Assembly: GCA_944384995.1 (NCBI GenBank)
Contig: CALWVN010000012.1
Coordinates: 1 to 54,088 of the forward strand
Length of the DNA: 54,088 bases
Reading direction: 5' to 3'
Origin: an uncultured Clostridia bacterium
GTDB taxonomy: Bacteria > Bacillota > Clostridia > Oscillospirales > Acutalibacteraceae
Part shown: piece after piece, positions 17,492 to 25,211 of the stretch
How positions within the stretch are numbered: position 1 is the stretch's first letter
How the letters are laid out: every line of letters begins with the position of its first letter
Notes under the pieces: model-generated
Database searches by the model: none
What the model was told of the DNA's origin: nothing
Seen by the model: only the letters and a program-made list of their open reading frames with translations
Made by a program: the position numbers and the translations under genes

Positions 17492-17520
17492 ATTATACTC
17501 TTTTTCGACAGGCGTTGCAA
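17492..17520 (-). promoter_or_regulatory. promoter of the PHP operon, with a Spo0A-like box
   Basis: On the minus strand, TTGCAA (17515-17520) and TATAAT (17492-17497) are 17 bp apart. Between them lies TGTCGAA (17504-17510), an exact match to the Spo0A-box core TGNCGAA. A chance match is possible. The predicted leader is about 120 nt. Confidence 0.5.
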
Positions 17521-17643
17521 GCAGTTTTTGCCGCAAAAGCAGAAATGTGACGCGCATACCCATTCTCCTTATGCCCGCGTTTTGCGGAAAATATGCAGCG
17601 AACGGGATTTTTTTGGAAAAAAGCGAAGCAGCTCAAAAAAACA

Positions 17644-17672
17644 TTGACAAGCTGCGCGGGGGTTGGTATAAT
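17644..17672 (+). promoter_or_regulatory. tRNA-Thr promoter
   Basis: A consensus TTGACA (17644-17649), a 17-bp spacer, then TATAAT (17667-17672) preceded by TGG (extended -10). It lies 42 bp before the mature tRNA 5' end. Confidence 0.85.
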
Positions 17673-17713
17673 AATATCCGCCGCTACGGCTGGTGTCGGT
17701 CGCGCGGCAAGAT

Positions 17714-17789
17714 GCTGCTATGGCTCAGGTGGTAGAGCACGTCCTTGGTAAGGACGAGGTCACCAGTTCGAATCTGGTTAGCAGCTCCA
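17714..17789 (+). tRNA. tRNA-Thr (anticodon GGT)
   Basis: A complete cloverleaf is visible. The acceptor stem GCTGCTA pairs with TAGCAGC, the D-arm is GCTC...GAGC, the anticodon stem CGTCC/GGACG encloses loop TTGGTAA (anticodon GGT at 17747-17749), and the T-arm ACCAG-TTCGAAT-CTGGT is standard. The discriminator is T and CCA is encoded (17787-17789). It reads ACC and ACT threonine codons. Confidence 0.97.
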
Positions 17790-17792
17790 TAA

Positions 17793-17825
17793 AGAAGCCC
17801 GAATGCGGTTCGCGTTCGGGCTTCT
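17793..17825 (+). terminator. terminator after tRNA-Thr
   Basis: AGAAGCCCGAA (17793-17803) pairs with TTCGGGCTTCT across a GC-rich loop. It ends in CTTCTGCCTT rather than a long T-run. Confidence 0.65.
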
Positions 17826-17933
17826 GCCTTCCGGCGAAGCCGCCGGCGCGCGCAAGGGAAAGGCAGATAAGCGCACCGCAGGCGCAGCCGTTTCCCACGC
17901 CTAAAAATTCTTTGAAAAACTGTGTTTTTTCGG

Positions 17934-17962
17934 TTGACTTTTACAAAAAGGCTTGGTATAAT
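17934..17962 (+). promoter_or_regulatory. promoter of the 18023 secreted-protein gene
   Basis: TTGACT (17934-17939), a 17-bp spacer, and TATAAT (17957-17962) with an extended -10 TGG. Confidence 0.8.
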
Positions 17963-18022
17963 AGCGAAGGTAACATGGTGTATTACCCTATTCTTTTGTA
18001 TGCAGAAAGGATTTGGACAGAC

Positions 18023-18709
18023 ATGAAAAAGCTTTCGGCTTGCCTTTTGGCTTTGGTTATGATGGCGGCTCTGTGCGTGCCCTCCTTTGCGGGGAGCGCG
18101 GTCAATGCTTTGACGGACGCGAACGCTAAGGAGATCGGCGACAAGGTCGTTACATATGTGAGCGCCAACGGGGTGACTGCTTTTGAGGATGACGCGCAGC
18201 GCGCGCAGATGGTGACCGCCGTTGTGCGTGGGCTGAAAATTGACAATTACGGCGATGAGGCCGCCAATGCGACTTCTGTTGCACTCGCCGTAGAAGCGCT
18301 GCAGGCGGACTATCCAGAGGATTTGACGGCGGAAACCGCCGCGACGCTGCAGACCGAGCTGCTTGCCGCGATCGGGGATGCATATGCTGCGAGACCCGGC
18401 GTCAGCACCTTTGACCCGAGTCAGGTCGGCGACAATATCGCGTCCGGTTTCACGGACAGCGACCTTTCCGGTCTGTTTGATTCGCTGCGCAATGCGGTGA
18501 CCGACCTGGGCGACCGCCTTGAGGGCGTGTTCCGTCAGAACAGCGGCGGCGAGGAAACGCCTACCGAGCCGACGGAGGAGGAAAACACCGGCAACGGTTC
18601 GGATTATGAAGATGCGGCTACCGGCGACACGGCTGTGTTTGCAGTGGCCGGTGTAGCGGCTGTTTCGGCGATCGCGCTGGTGCTGACCCGCAAGAAAAAG
18701 AGCAAATAA
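18023..18709 (+). CDS. secreted, tail-anchored surface protein (228 residues)
   Basis: The signal peptide is clear (MKKLSACLLALVMMAALCVPSFA). The mature region is Ala/Asp-rich and helical, followed by a Glu/Thr/Pro linker (ETPTEPTEEENTGNGS). It ends with ATGD, a hydrophobic helix (TAVFAVAGVAAVSAIALVL) and RKKKSK. That ending resembles a cell-wall sorting signal or a simple C-terminal membrane anchor; a strict LPxTG is absent. ATG 18023 was chosen over upstream frames, which would run through the tRNA. It has its own promoter and terminator, so it is a single-gene unit. No domain family is recognised. Confidence 0.82.
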   Translation: MKKLSACLLALVMMAALCVPSFAGSAVNALTDANAKEIGDKVVTYVSANGVTAFEDDAQRAQMVTAVVRGLKIDNYGDEAANATSVALAVEALQADYPEDLTAETAATLQTELLAAIGDAYAARPGVSTFDPSQVGDNIASGFTDSDLSGLFDSLRNAVTDLGDRLEGVFRQNSGGEETPTEPTEEENTGNGSDYEDAATGDTAVFAVAGVAAVSAIALVLTRKKKSK

Positions 18710-18730
18710 AAACGGAAAACCATAGAAAAA

Positions 18731-18757
18731 CGCACCTCGTATGAGGTGCGTTTTTTT
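18731..18757 (+). terminator. rho-independent terminator
   Basis: CGCACCTC-GTAT-GAGGTGCG (18731-18750) is followed by seven T residues. Confidence 0.92.
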
Positions 18758-18806
18758 GTGGGCAAAATAAGCTTGCAGGCGTTCGGCTTTCCCTTTGCAG
18801 CGGCGG

Positions 18807-19070
18807 TCATAAAAGCAAGATCGCCGTGATGACCGCACCGCCCGCTGCGGCAGCCGCTGCGCCGAGCACGCGCAGTGCGATTTCCCGGATGCGGCGGCGT
18901 CTGGTACGCGGCAGCCGATCGGTGCCGGTGAGCGTTTCCTCCGCGGCACGGCGCAGCGTTTGCTCGCCCGTAAATGCGTATTCCGGTTTCACAAAGAAAA
19001 ATGCACGTTCAAAATACGGCGACCCCGGATCCCGAATTTCCAAAACCTGCCGATTGATGCCCTTCACCAT
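18807..19070 (-). CDS. small membrane protein (87 residues)
   Basis: The protein begins MVKGINRQVLEIRDPGSPYFERAF, continues with a basic stretch (RLPRTRRRRIREIALRVL), and ends with a hydrophobic helix (GAAAAAAGGAVITAILLL). This suggests a tail-anchored inner membrane protein with a cytoplasmic head. Codon use is GC-rich like the neighbours. The SD is weak and no promoter is obvious. I do not recognise a named family. It converges on the terminator of the 18023 gene. Confidence 0.6.
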   Translation of the reverse strand: MVKGINRQVLEIRDPGSPYFERAFFFVKPEYAFTGEQTLRRAAEETLTGTDRLPRTRRRRIREIALRVLGAAAAAAGGAVITAILLL

Positions 19071-20027
19071 ACCTGCGAGCCCCCGTATGCAAATTTTTGG
19101 GCGCGCTTGCGGCGAACCCGGATTTTAGTATGGAGCACGGTAGAGAAATTATGCGGGATGCAGAATGAAAAAGCGGCACATGTACGTTGATTTTTCGGCG
19201 CGAAATCTGTCAAGATGGAAAAATCCACAAACTTGTGTGCGTACAGAAGTATACAAACAGTATATTTTTTATTCGCACAAAAATGTTCAAAACCGTGTTC
19301 AAAATGTTAAAAAGTAGCCCAAATCGGACGCTAAATAAGGCAAAAAACGGGGTTTTGAACAATGTTTATAATTTTTGTGAAAAATTTAGCAAACTACGCA
19401 TTGTTGCTTGTTCTTTACAAAATATACAGTACGGAGCGCGGTGTAGTCAGAAATTAAGATTTTTTCTTGTGCATTTTGCCATTGTGAAAACTCCATAGTT
19501 TCTTAGTAAAATTTTGGCACAAACGCAGGATGCACGGCACTTATGCGTGTCGACGCACCGCTGCCGACGGGCGGCTGGGTTGATGATCGGAAACGCTGCC
19601 CGGCAAAGCACCGGAGAAAGGTGCGTATGCAGCATTTGGAAGGCGTTTGCTATAAATTATTAACAATATATTAAATATTGAAAAGTATATTGCATTATAT
19701 GGTAGCTGGTGTTATACTTTAGTCGTCCGAAAGCAGAACGCATGCTGGCGGTACTTGACGGGCAACGGGAAGTACCTCCCCACAAGAAGCGTTTGCCGGT
19801 GCGAGCGGCGCGGCACGGCTGCTGCGCAACCCGCGTGCAGCTTGCAAAAATCTGCGCATGCGTGGGCCCTTTCCCGCTTGCGCGGCTTCCTGCAAAAGTC
19901 CTGCGGAAAGCGGCGGCGCTGCGAGACCCATGTCATGCAAGACCCTGTGCAGAGCAGCGGAAAGCCGTGTGCGGCGGGTTCGGCTTTCAAAAAACAGGCG
20001 GCGCGTGCCGCCGGAAAGGAGCGCGTT
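19071..20027. other. long gene-free region before padR: AT-rich tract, promoter and long leader
   Basis: About 19190-19500 is strikingly AT-rich compared with its surroundings. It contains only a doubtful 103-codon frame (19187-19498) without a convincing SD. 19550-19680 has no recognisable feature. The padR promoter is at 19690-19718. About 300 nt of GC-rich, probably structured leader follows (19725-20027), including the hairpin GGTACTT...AAGTACC near 19750-19777. I cannot match the leader to a known RNA class. Confidence 0.5.
19690..19718 (+). promoter_or_regulatory. promoter of the padR operon
   Basis: TTGCAT (19690-19695), a 17-bp spacer, and TATACT (19713-19718), about 310 bp before the padR start. 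Confidence 0.55.
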
Positions 20028-20345
20028 ATGAACACACAATTCAAAAAAGGTGTGCTGGAGCTTTGCGTGCTGTCCCTTTTAAAGCAGGGCGACAAATACG
20101 GCTATGAGCTGGCGGACACGGTCGGGCGCGAGATCGACGTCTCGGAAGGTTCGATCTATCCATTGCTCAAGCGGCTGCGCGGCGAAGGCTATTTCGAAGT
20201 CTATCTGCGCGAATCGCCGTCGGGTCCCGCGCGTAAGTATTACCGATTGACGCAAAAGGGCGCGGATATGCAGGCGCATCTGGAAAGCGAATGGAAAGAA
20301 TTCACGCAAAGCGTTTCTACAATTTTAGGAGGTGAGCCGCAATGA
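20028..20345 (+). CDS. PadR-family transcriptional regulator
   Basis: The 105-residue winged-helix protein has the PadR pattern: KKGVLELCVLSLLKQGDKYGYEL, DVSEGSIYPLLKRLRGEGYFE and GPARKYYRLTQKGADM. PadR proteins usually repress the operon they head until a signal, often envelope-active, relieves them. AAAGGAG precedes ATG 20028. Its end overlaps the HAAS gene by 4 bp (ATGA). PadR plus HAAS-domain protein is a recurrent Firmicutes pair for sensing cell-envelope stress. Confidence 0.93.
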   Translation: MNTQFKKGVLELCVLSLLKQGDKYGYELADTVGREIDVSEGSIYPLLKRLRGEGYFEVYLRESPSGPARKYYRLTQKGADMQAHLESEWKEFTQSVSTILGGEPQ

Positions 20346-20908
20346 CAAAACAGGAATTTTTACAGCATCTTAACGTGCATTTGCAGCCTTTGCCTGCGGC
20401 GGAGCGCGAGGACATCCTCGCCGATTTTGAAGAGCATTTCCAGGCGGGCGCAGAATCCGGCAAGACCGAGGAGCAGATCTGCGCGGAGCTCGGCAATCCG
20501 TATACCTGTGCGTTGCAATATCTGCGCAGTGTACCAAATTACGGATCGAACGCAGAGGGGCAGGCCGCGAATCCCGTGCCGCCCGCCGCGCCGGTGCAGC
20601 CAGGCTCTGTAAATCCCGTGCAGCAGGCGAAGGAACGCAACGACACACGGCTCAACCGCACGCTTTGGGGGATCTTCTTCTTTGTGCTGGTGCTCATCGC
20701 CATCGGCGCGTACCCGACCTTTGCAGTGCTGATGCTCTCCCCGCTTATCGTACTGTTCATCGCGATCTTCGCAGTGGCGGCGGTGCCGACGGGGCTCATG
20801 GTCGCGTTCCTCATTTCGCTTTCCGCCTTTCTGTTTGTCGCGGGGCTGCAGGGCATTATAGAGCTGACGTGGCTTTTGAAATACAGCTACCGCCGCGCGG
20901 GCTTTTGA
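20342..20908 (+). CDS. HAAS/DUF1700-domain membrane protein
   Basis: The N-terminal 60 residues (MTKQEFLQHLNVHLQPLPAAEREDIL, DFEEHF, CAELGNPYTCALQYL) are a HAAS helical domain. A Pro/Val linker and two or three membrane helices (about residues 105-175) follow. HAAS domains commonly bind a partner PadR regulator and link it to the membrane. The gene is translationally coupled to padR by a 4-bp overlap. It precedes a DUF4097-type protein. Confidence 0.9.
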   Translation: MTKQEFLQHLNVHLQPLPAAEREDILADFEEHFQAGAESGKTEEQICAELGNPYTCALQYLRSVPNYGSNAEGQAANPVPPAAPVQPGSVNPVQQAKERNDTRLNRTLWGIFFFVLVLIAIGAYPTFAVLMLSPLIVLFIAIFAVAAVPTGLMVAFLISLSAFLFVAGLQGIIELTWLLKYSYRRAGF

Positions 20909-20926
20909 GAAAAGGAGACGCTTTCT

Positions 20927-21811
20927 ATGAAAAAGGCTATGATCATCACGACCGTTTTGCTGGTCGTTTCCTTTATTACAACGCTTTGCCTTGGGGCGGC
21001 GCTCGGCTCGCAGGGGCTTCGCGCGCTCTTCCGTGACGGCGGCATCGTGGATCGCTGGTCGCAGAACATTTCGGACCGCGCCGATGTTTCGCTGTACAAT
21101 GCGGATTGGGACGAAGAGGGCCGCCAATACATGTTCCAAAGCGACAGCGCCACGCTGGAGGGCACGCCTGACGCACTGACGGTCACAGCGAATGTGGGCA
21201 ACATCCGTGTGCGCACCTCCACGGGCGAAGCGATCGAAGTGGTGCTCGAGCAGTATTCACGCCGCTCAAACCCGATCTCCAAATATGATTTCACCGTAGA
21301 GGGCGGGGACATCGTGCTGACGGCGGCGGATGAACTGGACGGCACGACGGCGACCATGACAGTCTATGTGCCGTATGCGCTTACCTCTCTTTCGGTGAAA
21401 ACCGCGCTCGGGGATGTGGAGATCACGGACGTGAGCGCACGGACGCTTACGGCGCAGGCGGATACGGGCGAGCTGGATGTGGAGCGCGTGACGGCGGATA
21501 CCGCCGATCTGCGCGTTGCGCTCGGAGATATGGACATCGGCAGCGGCGTTCAGATCTCGCAGTCCCTGAAGGCGGAAAATGCCTGCGGCGACATCAGCCT
21601 TGACCTGCCCGCAAACGCGCCGTTCGCACTCACCTACACGGTGGAAACGGGCTCGGCAGACATTGACGAGGACATCCCCACCGCGTGGCTGCGCAATGTG
21701 CAGCGCGGCGGCGTCGGGGCATCCGGCACCCTGCAGCGCGACACAGGCGGCGCGCAGTATACGGTACACGTTACGCTCGGTGATTTTGAGCTTGACCGCG
21801 GCATCGACTGA
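20927..21811 (+). CDS. DUF4097-type beta-helical envelope protein
   Basis: The 294-residue protein has an N-terminal membrane helix (MIITTVLLVVSFITTLCLGAAL). A long repeat of short beta-strands follows: VTANVGNIRVRT, GDIVLTA, SVKTALGDVEITD, LTAQADTGELDVERV, ADLRVALGDMDIG and NACGDISLDL. This is the pattern of DUF4097/adhesin-like beta-helices that accompany PadR/HAAS genes. It probably lies outside the membrane as a fixed strand-rich surface. AAAGGAG precedes the start. Confidence 0.87.
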   Translation: MKKAMIITTVLLVVSFITTLCLGAALGSQGLRALFRDGGIVDRWSQNISDRADVSLYNADWDEEGRQYMFQSDSATLEGTPDALTVTANVGNIRVRTSTGEAIEVVLEQYSRRSNPISKYDFTVEGGDIVLTAADELDGTTATMTVYVPYALTSLSVKTALGDVEITDVSARTLTAQADTGELDVERVTADTADLRVALGDMDIGSGVQISQSLKAENACGDISLDLPANAPFALTYTVETGSADIDEDIPTAWLRNVQRGGVGASGTLQRDTGGAQYTVHVTLGDFELDRGID

Positions 21812-21861
21812 TTCAAGTGCAGTTTTTCGACAGGGTGAATTTTTCAATAGGAGTGAAATGT

Positions 21862-22065
21862 ATGCAAAAGAAATTGTATAGAAGCAATACGGATAAAATG
21901 CTTTCCGGCGTGCTCGGCGGCATTGCGGAATATTTCGGGATCGATTCGACGCTTGTACGCATCTTGTTCGCGGCGGTCGCCGTGTTCACGGCGGCGTTTC
22001 CGTGCATCATGCTGTATATCATCTGCGCGATCGTCATCCCCTCGCGCCCGATCGATATCGAATAA
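21862..22065 (+). CDS. PspC-domain envelope-stress protein
   Basis: The 67-residue PspC domain reads KKLYRSNTDKMLSGVLGGIAEYFGID, then a membrane helix (LVRILFAAVAVFTAAFPCIMLYIICAIVIP). PspC domains sense or stabilise the membrane in phage-shock and related responses. AGGAG (21849-21853) is 8 bp before ATG 21862, which fixes this start. It closes the padR-HAAS-DUF4097-PspC unit, supporting an envelope-stress role for the operon. Confidence 0.92.
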   Translation: MQKKLYRSNTDKMLSGVLGGIAEYFGIDSTLVRILFAAVAVFTAAFPCIMLYIICAIVIPSRPIDIE

Positions 22066-22087
22066 CACAGCAAATCCGAACCAACGG

Positions 22088-22111
22088 GGCGGCTTCCTTT
22101 TGGAAGCCGCC
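22088..22111 (+). terminator. hairpin after the pspC-like gene
   Basis: GGCGGCTTCC-TTTT-GGAAGCCGCC is a perfect 10-bp stem. The T-run after it is weak. Confidence 0.6.
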
Positions 22112-22253
22112 TCAGTCTGTTGAAAGGCTTTTTAAGGAGGGGGCACAAAAGTTTTCGCCCGCCTTTTACAAAAGGCGGCGGGGTCGAGGGGCGCGCCCTC
22201 GCCGCGTTCCGCAGGACGCGAAATCCATTGTCCTCATTGAGCGCAGGAGGGGA

Positions 22254-22282
22254 GATGAAACAGTCCTGTGAACTGTTTCATC
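22254..22282. repeat. 11-bp perfect inverted repeat within the composite element
   Basis: GATGAAACAGT (22254-22264) and ACTGTTTCATC (22272-22282) enclose a 7-nt loop. It lies within a longer GC-rich structured block (22140-22430), so it is probably part of a dispersed intergenic element rather than an operator. Confidence 0.6.
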
Positions 22283-22625
22283 CGGGGAACCCTCGCCGGG
22301 GGTATCGTCGCCGAAGCGCCGCCGGTGGCGGAAAAAGCGAGGCGAGGATGGCGAAGCGGTTAAAATTTGCCCGCGCCGAAAGCTCGGCAAATTTTGGGTT
22401 CCGCAAGAGGACGTCCCGAAAAGACACATTATGTCACCTTGGGCTGTTATATAGCTTTTCCCCTGCCGGGGAAATCACCCCCTACCCTACGGCATCCAGT
22501 ATTTGACATCCAACCTGTTCTTTTCTGCAAAACTCCGCGTTTTCAACAGCATGAAGCGACACAACGCGCGCACGAAACGCCGTATACTTTTTATAGTGCG
22601 GGCTTGTCCCGTGAAGAAATAAAAA

Positions 22626-24965
22626 GTGTGGTGGTTCGGTTTGCAGACGATGGCTTCTGCCGAGGAAAAAATGGTGCAGGCGGCGCGGACCCTGCCGCGC
22701 CCGATCAAGGGCGTGATCACCCATACGGCGTCGTTCCTCTGCGGGCTTCTGCTTTCCTCGGTGCGTTTGGGCGAAGCCGCGCCGTTCGGCGTGAGCTTTC
22801 TCGCCGCCGTGCCGGTGCGGTATTTGTTTTCGGCAGGCGCGGGTGCGGCGGCGGGCAGCCTTTTGACGCTCGACAGTGTATCGGCGCTGCGCTATATCGC
22901 CGCATTGCTGTCGACGGGGGTGCTTGTGCGCCTTTCACGCGAGTTTGAGCGGCTGCGCGACTTGCGTCTGCTGCCCGCCTGCATCGCGTTCCTCGTCTGC
23001 TTTTTGACGGGCGCGGCGGCTGCGGCGGCGACCGGATTTTCACTTGCGGTGTTCGCCTCCGTTTTGGGCGAAGCGGCGGCATCATTCGGCGCGGCGTGGA
23101 GCTTTTCGGCGGCTATGGCGGCGGGAAATCGTTTGTTCACGCGCGCGGCGCTTGAAACGCGTCTGCTGCCCGGTGTTTGCGTGACCGCCTTTTTATTGCT
23201 GCTCTCCGTAGCGGACGCCGCTTTGTTCGGCGTTTCGCCGACACGCATCGCTGCGGTGTATCTGCTGCTGTTGTGTGCGTGGCTGTTTCGGGAAACGGGC
23301 GGGGCGACGGCAGGCCTTGCGGCGGCGTGCGTGTTTCTGCTGGACGGCGACTTGGGATTTTCGGCGGTCGCCTACGGTGCGGCGGGGCTGATTGCAGGCG
23401 TCGTTATGCGCGAAAAGCGGTCAAACGGTACGGCGGCGCTGCTTTGCGCATATGCCGCAGGGCTTCTCCTGACGAGTGGCGGCTGGCAGCATGCGCTGGA
23501 GGCGCTTTTGGCGGCAGGGCTTTTCCTGGCGACACCGGCGCGGATCTTGCATGCCGCGCAGCGGGTTGTTTCCGAGACCGTGGGGTCTGCACAGGACAAT
23601 CCCCAAAGGCGGGAAATTTTGTCGCGGCTTTCGGGTGCGGTACACGCGGTAGACGAGATGGCGCAGTCCGTGAAATCCGTATCGGCCATGCTGGAAGTCC
23701 CCGTTACCGGGCAGAGCGGCGCGGTAACGGCGCGCGTGCACGAAGAAGTCTGCACCGCCTGCGGGCGGCACGCGCTTTGCTGGGAGCACCATCGGGACGA
23801 GATGCTTCGGGATTTCGCAGCCGTGTATCAAACGCTCGCAAACGGAGAGACGCTGTCCGCGCAGCGCCTGCCCGCCGTATTGCTCAGCAGGTGCATACGC
23901 CAGACCAGCCTTTGTGAGAGCTTTGCAAGACAATATATCCGCGCCACGGAGCGGGGCGCTGCGCAGGTGAAGATCAATGAGGTGCGGCAGGTCACCGCCG
24001 AGCAGTTCGACAGCCTGTGCGACATGCTGCGGGATTTTTCCACAGAGCTTTCCACAGAGCTTTGTTTTGACGAGACGGCGGCACAGCGTGCAAAGGACTG
24101 CCTGCGCACGCAGTTTGACATCACCCCGCAGGACGTGAGCTGCATTTGCAGCGAATCGGATCGTTTGCGGCTGCGCATCACCTTTGCGGATGCCGTCAAA
24201 ACGCCGCCGCAAAACGAGCTTCGCGAAGCGCTGGAGGAAGCGATCGGCCGTCCGCTGGAACCGCCCTGTTTACAGGCGGGCGAACAAGAACTGCTGGTCA
24301 CGTTCTGTGAACGGACGGAGTTCTGCGTGCAGGCGGGCGCTGCACGACGCGCGGCGGACAGCGAGCACCGCTGCGGCGACAGCTACGAGAGCTTTTACGA
24401 CGGGCGCGGCGGCTATGTCGCCGTGCTCAGCGACGGCATGGGGCAGGGCACGCGCGCAGCCGTGGACAGTACGCTTGCGGTAGCGCTGTTTACAAAGCTG
24501 TGCAAGGCGGGCGTGCAGTTTCACAGCGCCCTGCGGCTGGTCAACGCCGCGCTGATGCTGAAATCCGCCGAGGAGTCCTTGGCGACACTCGATGTGCTGC
24601 GTATAGATCTGTATTCGGGAAAGGCAGAGTTTTATAAGGCGGGCGCGGCGAAATCCCTGCTCCTGCGCGGGAACGCCTGCCGCGAGATCAAGCGTGCGTC
24701 GCTGCCCGCAGGGATATTAAAGGAGGCACGGTTCGCCGTTGCCGAGGGCAAGCTCTTGGACGGTGACATCGCGGTGCTTGCCTCCGACGGAGCGTTCGAC
24801 GCGGACGAGGGCGCGCTGCGCCGCGCACTTCCCGCGCTTCGGGAAAAGCCCTGCGACAAGATCGCCGAGCGCCTTTTGGAGATCGCCTTGCAAAAGAAAA
24901 TGCCGCACCGCGACGATATAACGGTACTTGTGCTGCGCATCCGCAAAAATCCGCGGGGCAGTTAG
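22626..24965 (+). CDS. spoIIE: stage II sporulation protein E (SpoIIE phosphatase)
   Basis: The 779-residue protein has about ten membrane helices in the first 310 residues, a middle regulatory region with Cys motifs (CTACGRHALCW), and a C-terminal PP2C-type phosphatase domain. The metal-binding motifs are SDGMGQG (near residue 603) and ASDGAFD (near 720). SpoIIE dephosphorylates SpoIIAA to release sigma-F in the forespore and also acts at the polar septum. Its presence is strong evidence that the organism is, or recently was, a spore former. The start is uncertain: GTG 22626, or ATG 22650; neither has a strong SD. A terminator follows. Confidence 0.93.
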   Translation: MWWFGLQTMASAEEKMVQAARTLPRPIKGVITHTASFLCGLLLSSVRLGEAAPFGVSFLAAVPVRYLFSAGAGAAAGSLLTLDSVSALRYIAALLSTGVLVRLSREFERLRDLRLLPACIAFLVCFLTGAAAAAATGFSLAVFASVLGEAAASFGAAWSFSAAMAAGNRLFTRAALETRLLPGVCVTAFLLLLSVADAALFGVSPTRIAAVYLLLLCAWLFRETGGATAGLAAACVFLLDGDLGFSAVAYGAAGLIAGVVMREKRSNGTAALLCAYAAGLLLTSGGWQHALEALLAAGLFLATPARILHAAQRVVSETVGSAQDNPQRREILSRLSGAVHAVDEMAQSVKSVSAMLEVPVTGQSGAVTARVHEEVCTACGRHALCWEHHRDEMLRDFAAVYQTLANGETLSAQRLPAVLLSRCIRQTSLCESFARQYIRATERGAAQVKINEVRQVTAEQFDSLCDMLRDFSTELSTELCFDETAAQRAKDCLRTQFDITPQDVSCICSESDRLRLRITFADAVKTPPQNELREALEEAIGRPLEPPCLQAGEQELLVTFCERTEFCVQAGAARRAADSEHRCGDSYESFYDGRGGYVAVLSDGMGQGTRAAVDSTLAVALFTKLCKAGVQFHSALRLVNAALMLKSAEESLATLDVLRIDLYSGKAEFYKAGAAKSLLLRGNACREIKRASLPAGILKEARFAVAEGKLLDGDIAVLASDGAFDADEGALRRALPALREKPCDKIAERLLEIALQKKMPHRDDITVLVLRIRKNPRGS

Positions 24966-25070
24966 AGCGCAGAGAGCAGATCTTAGAATTCCTAACAGCA
25001 GGGCAGCCACGGCTGACCGCAAAACTGCCGTTCCGCTTCTGCCCTCTGACCTCTCTCCTCTGACATCTGA

Positions 25071-25098
25071 AAATCCCCCGCCATGCGGGGGATTTTTG
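25071..25098 (+). terminator. terminator after spoIIE
   Basis: AAATCCCCCGC (25071-25081) and GCGGGGGATTT (25085-25095) have a 3-nt loop, then TT. Confidence 0.85.
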
Positions 25099-25120
25099 CC
25101 GTGCTGCGTAAAAATTTCGG

Positions 25121-25149
25121 TTGAGAAGTGCGCGCATTTATGCTATACT
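25121..25149 (+). promoter_or_regulatory. promoter of proBA
   Basis: TTGAGA (25121-25126), a 17-bp spacer, and TATACT (25144-25149), about 60 bp before proB. Confidence 0.7.
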
Positions 25150-25211
25150 GAATATACTTATAACTATGCCCGTCGGCAAAAGCTTTAGGGCATAACGGGG
25201 AGAGCAGGATT

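Larger units (their letters stand above)
17365..17713. other. gene-free divergent region between the PHP operon and tRNA-Thr
   Basis: This 349-bp gap holds the leftward PHP promoter (17492-17520) and the rightward tRNA promoter (17644-17672). I see no coding sequence. Confidence 0.7.
22066..22625. other. 560-bp gene-free region with composite intergenic repeat
   Basis: After the pspC hairpin, 22140-22430 consists of nested inverted repeats. Examples are GCCGCCTTTTG-like arms around 22160-22185, GATGAAACAGT/ACTGTTTCATC (22254-22264 with 22272-22282), GCGAGG arms, and AAATTTGCC/GGCAAATTT around 22365-22395. Short open frames cross it but have no coding character. 22440-22625 is probably the spoIIE upstream region. 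A TTGACA (22503-22508) and a TATACT (about 22580) are seen, but not at promoter spacing. Confidence 0.55.

Noticed and set aside
17693-18022. N-terminal extension of the 18023 gene through the tRNA
   Set aside because: The frame is open by chance. The tRNA, its terminator and a new promoter lie within it, and a signal peptide starts at 18023.
19187-19498. 103-codon frame in the AT-rich tract
   Set aside because: No SD at the start, no recognisable domain, and AT-rich DNA in a GC-rich genome gives chance frames with odd composition.
19725-20027. SRP RNA, 6S RNA or RNase P RNA before padR
   Set aside because: The conserved cores (GGTCCGGAAGGAAGCAG of SRP RNA, GAGGAAAGTCC of RNase P) are absent and the length and ends do not match.
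22120-22506. 128-codon frame with MKQSCELFHPGNPRRGYRR-like sequence
   Set aside because: It lies wholly inside the palindromic block at 22140-22430; the peptide follows the inverted repeats rather than a gene.
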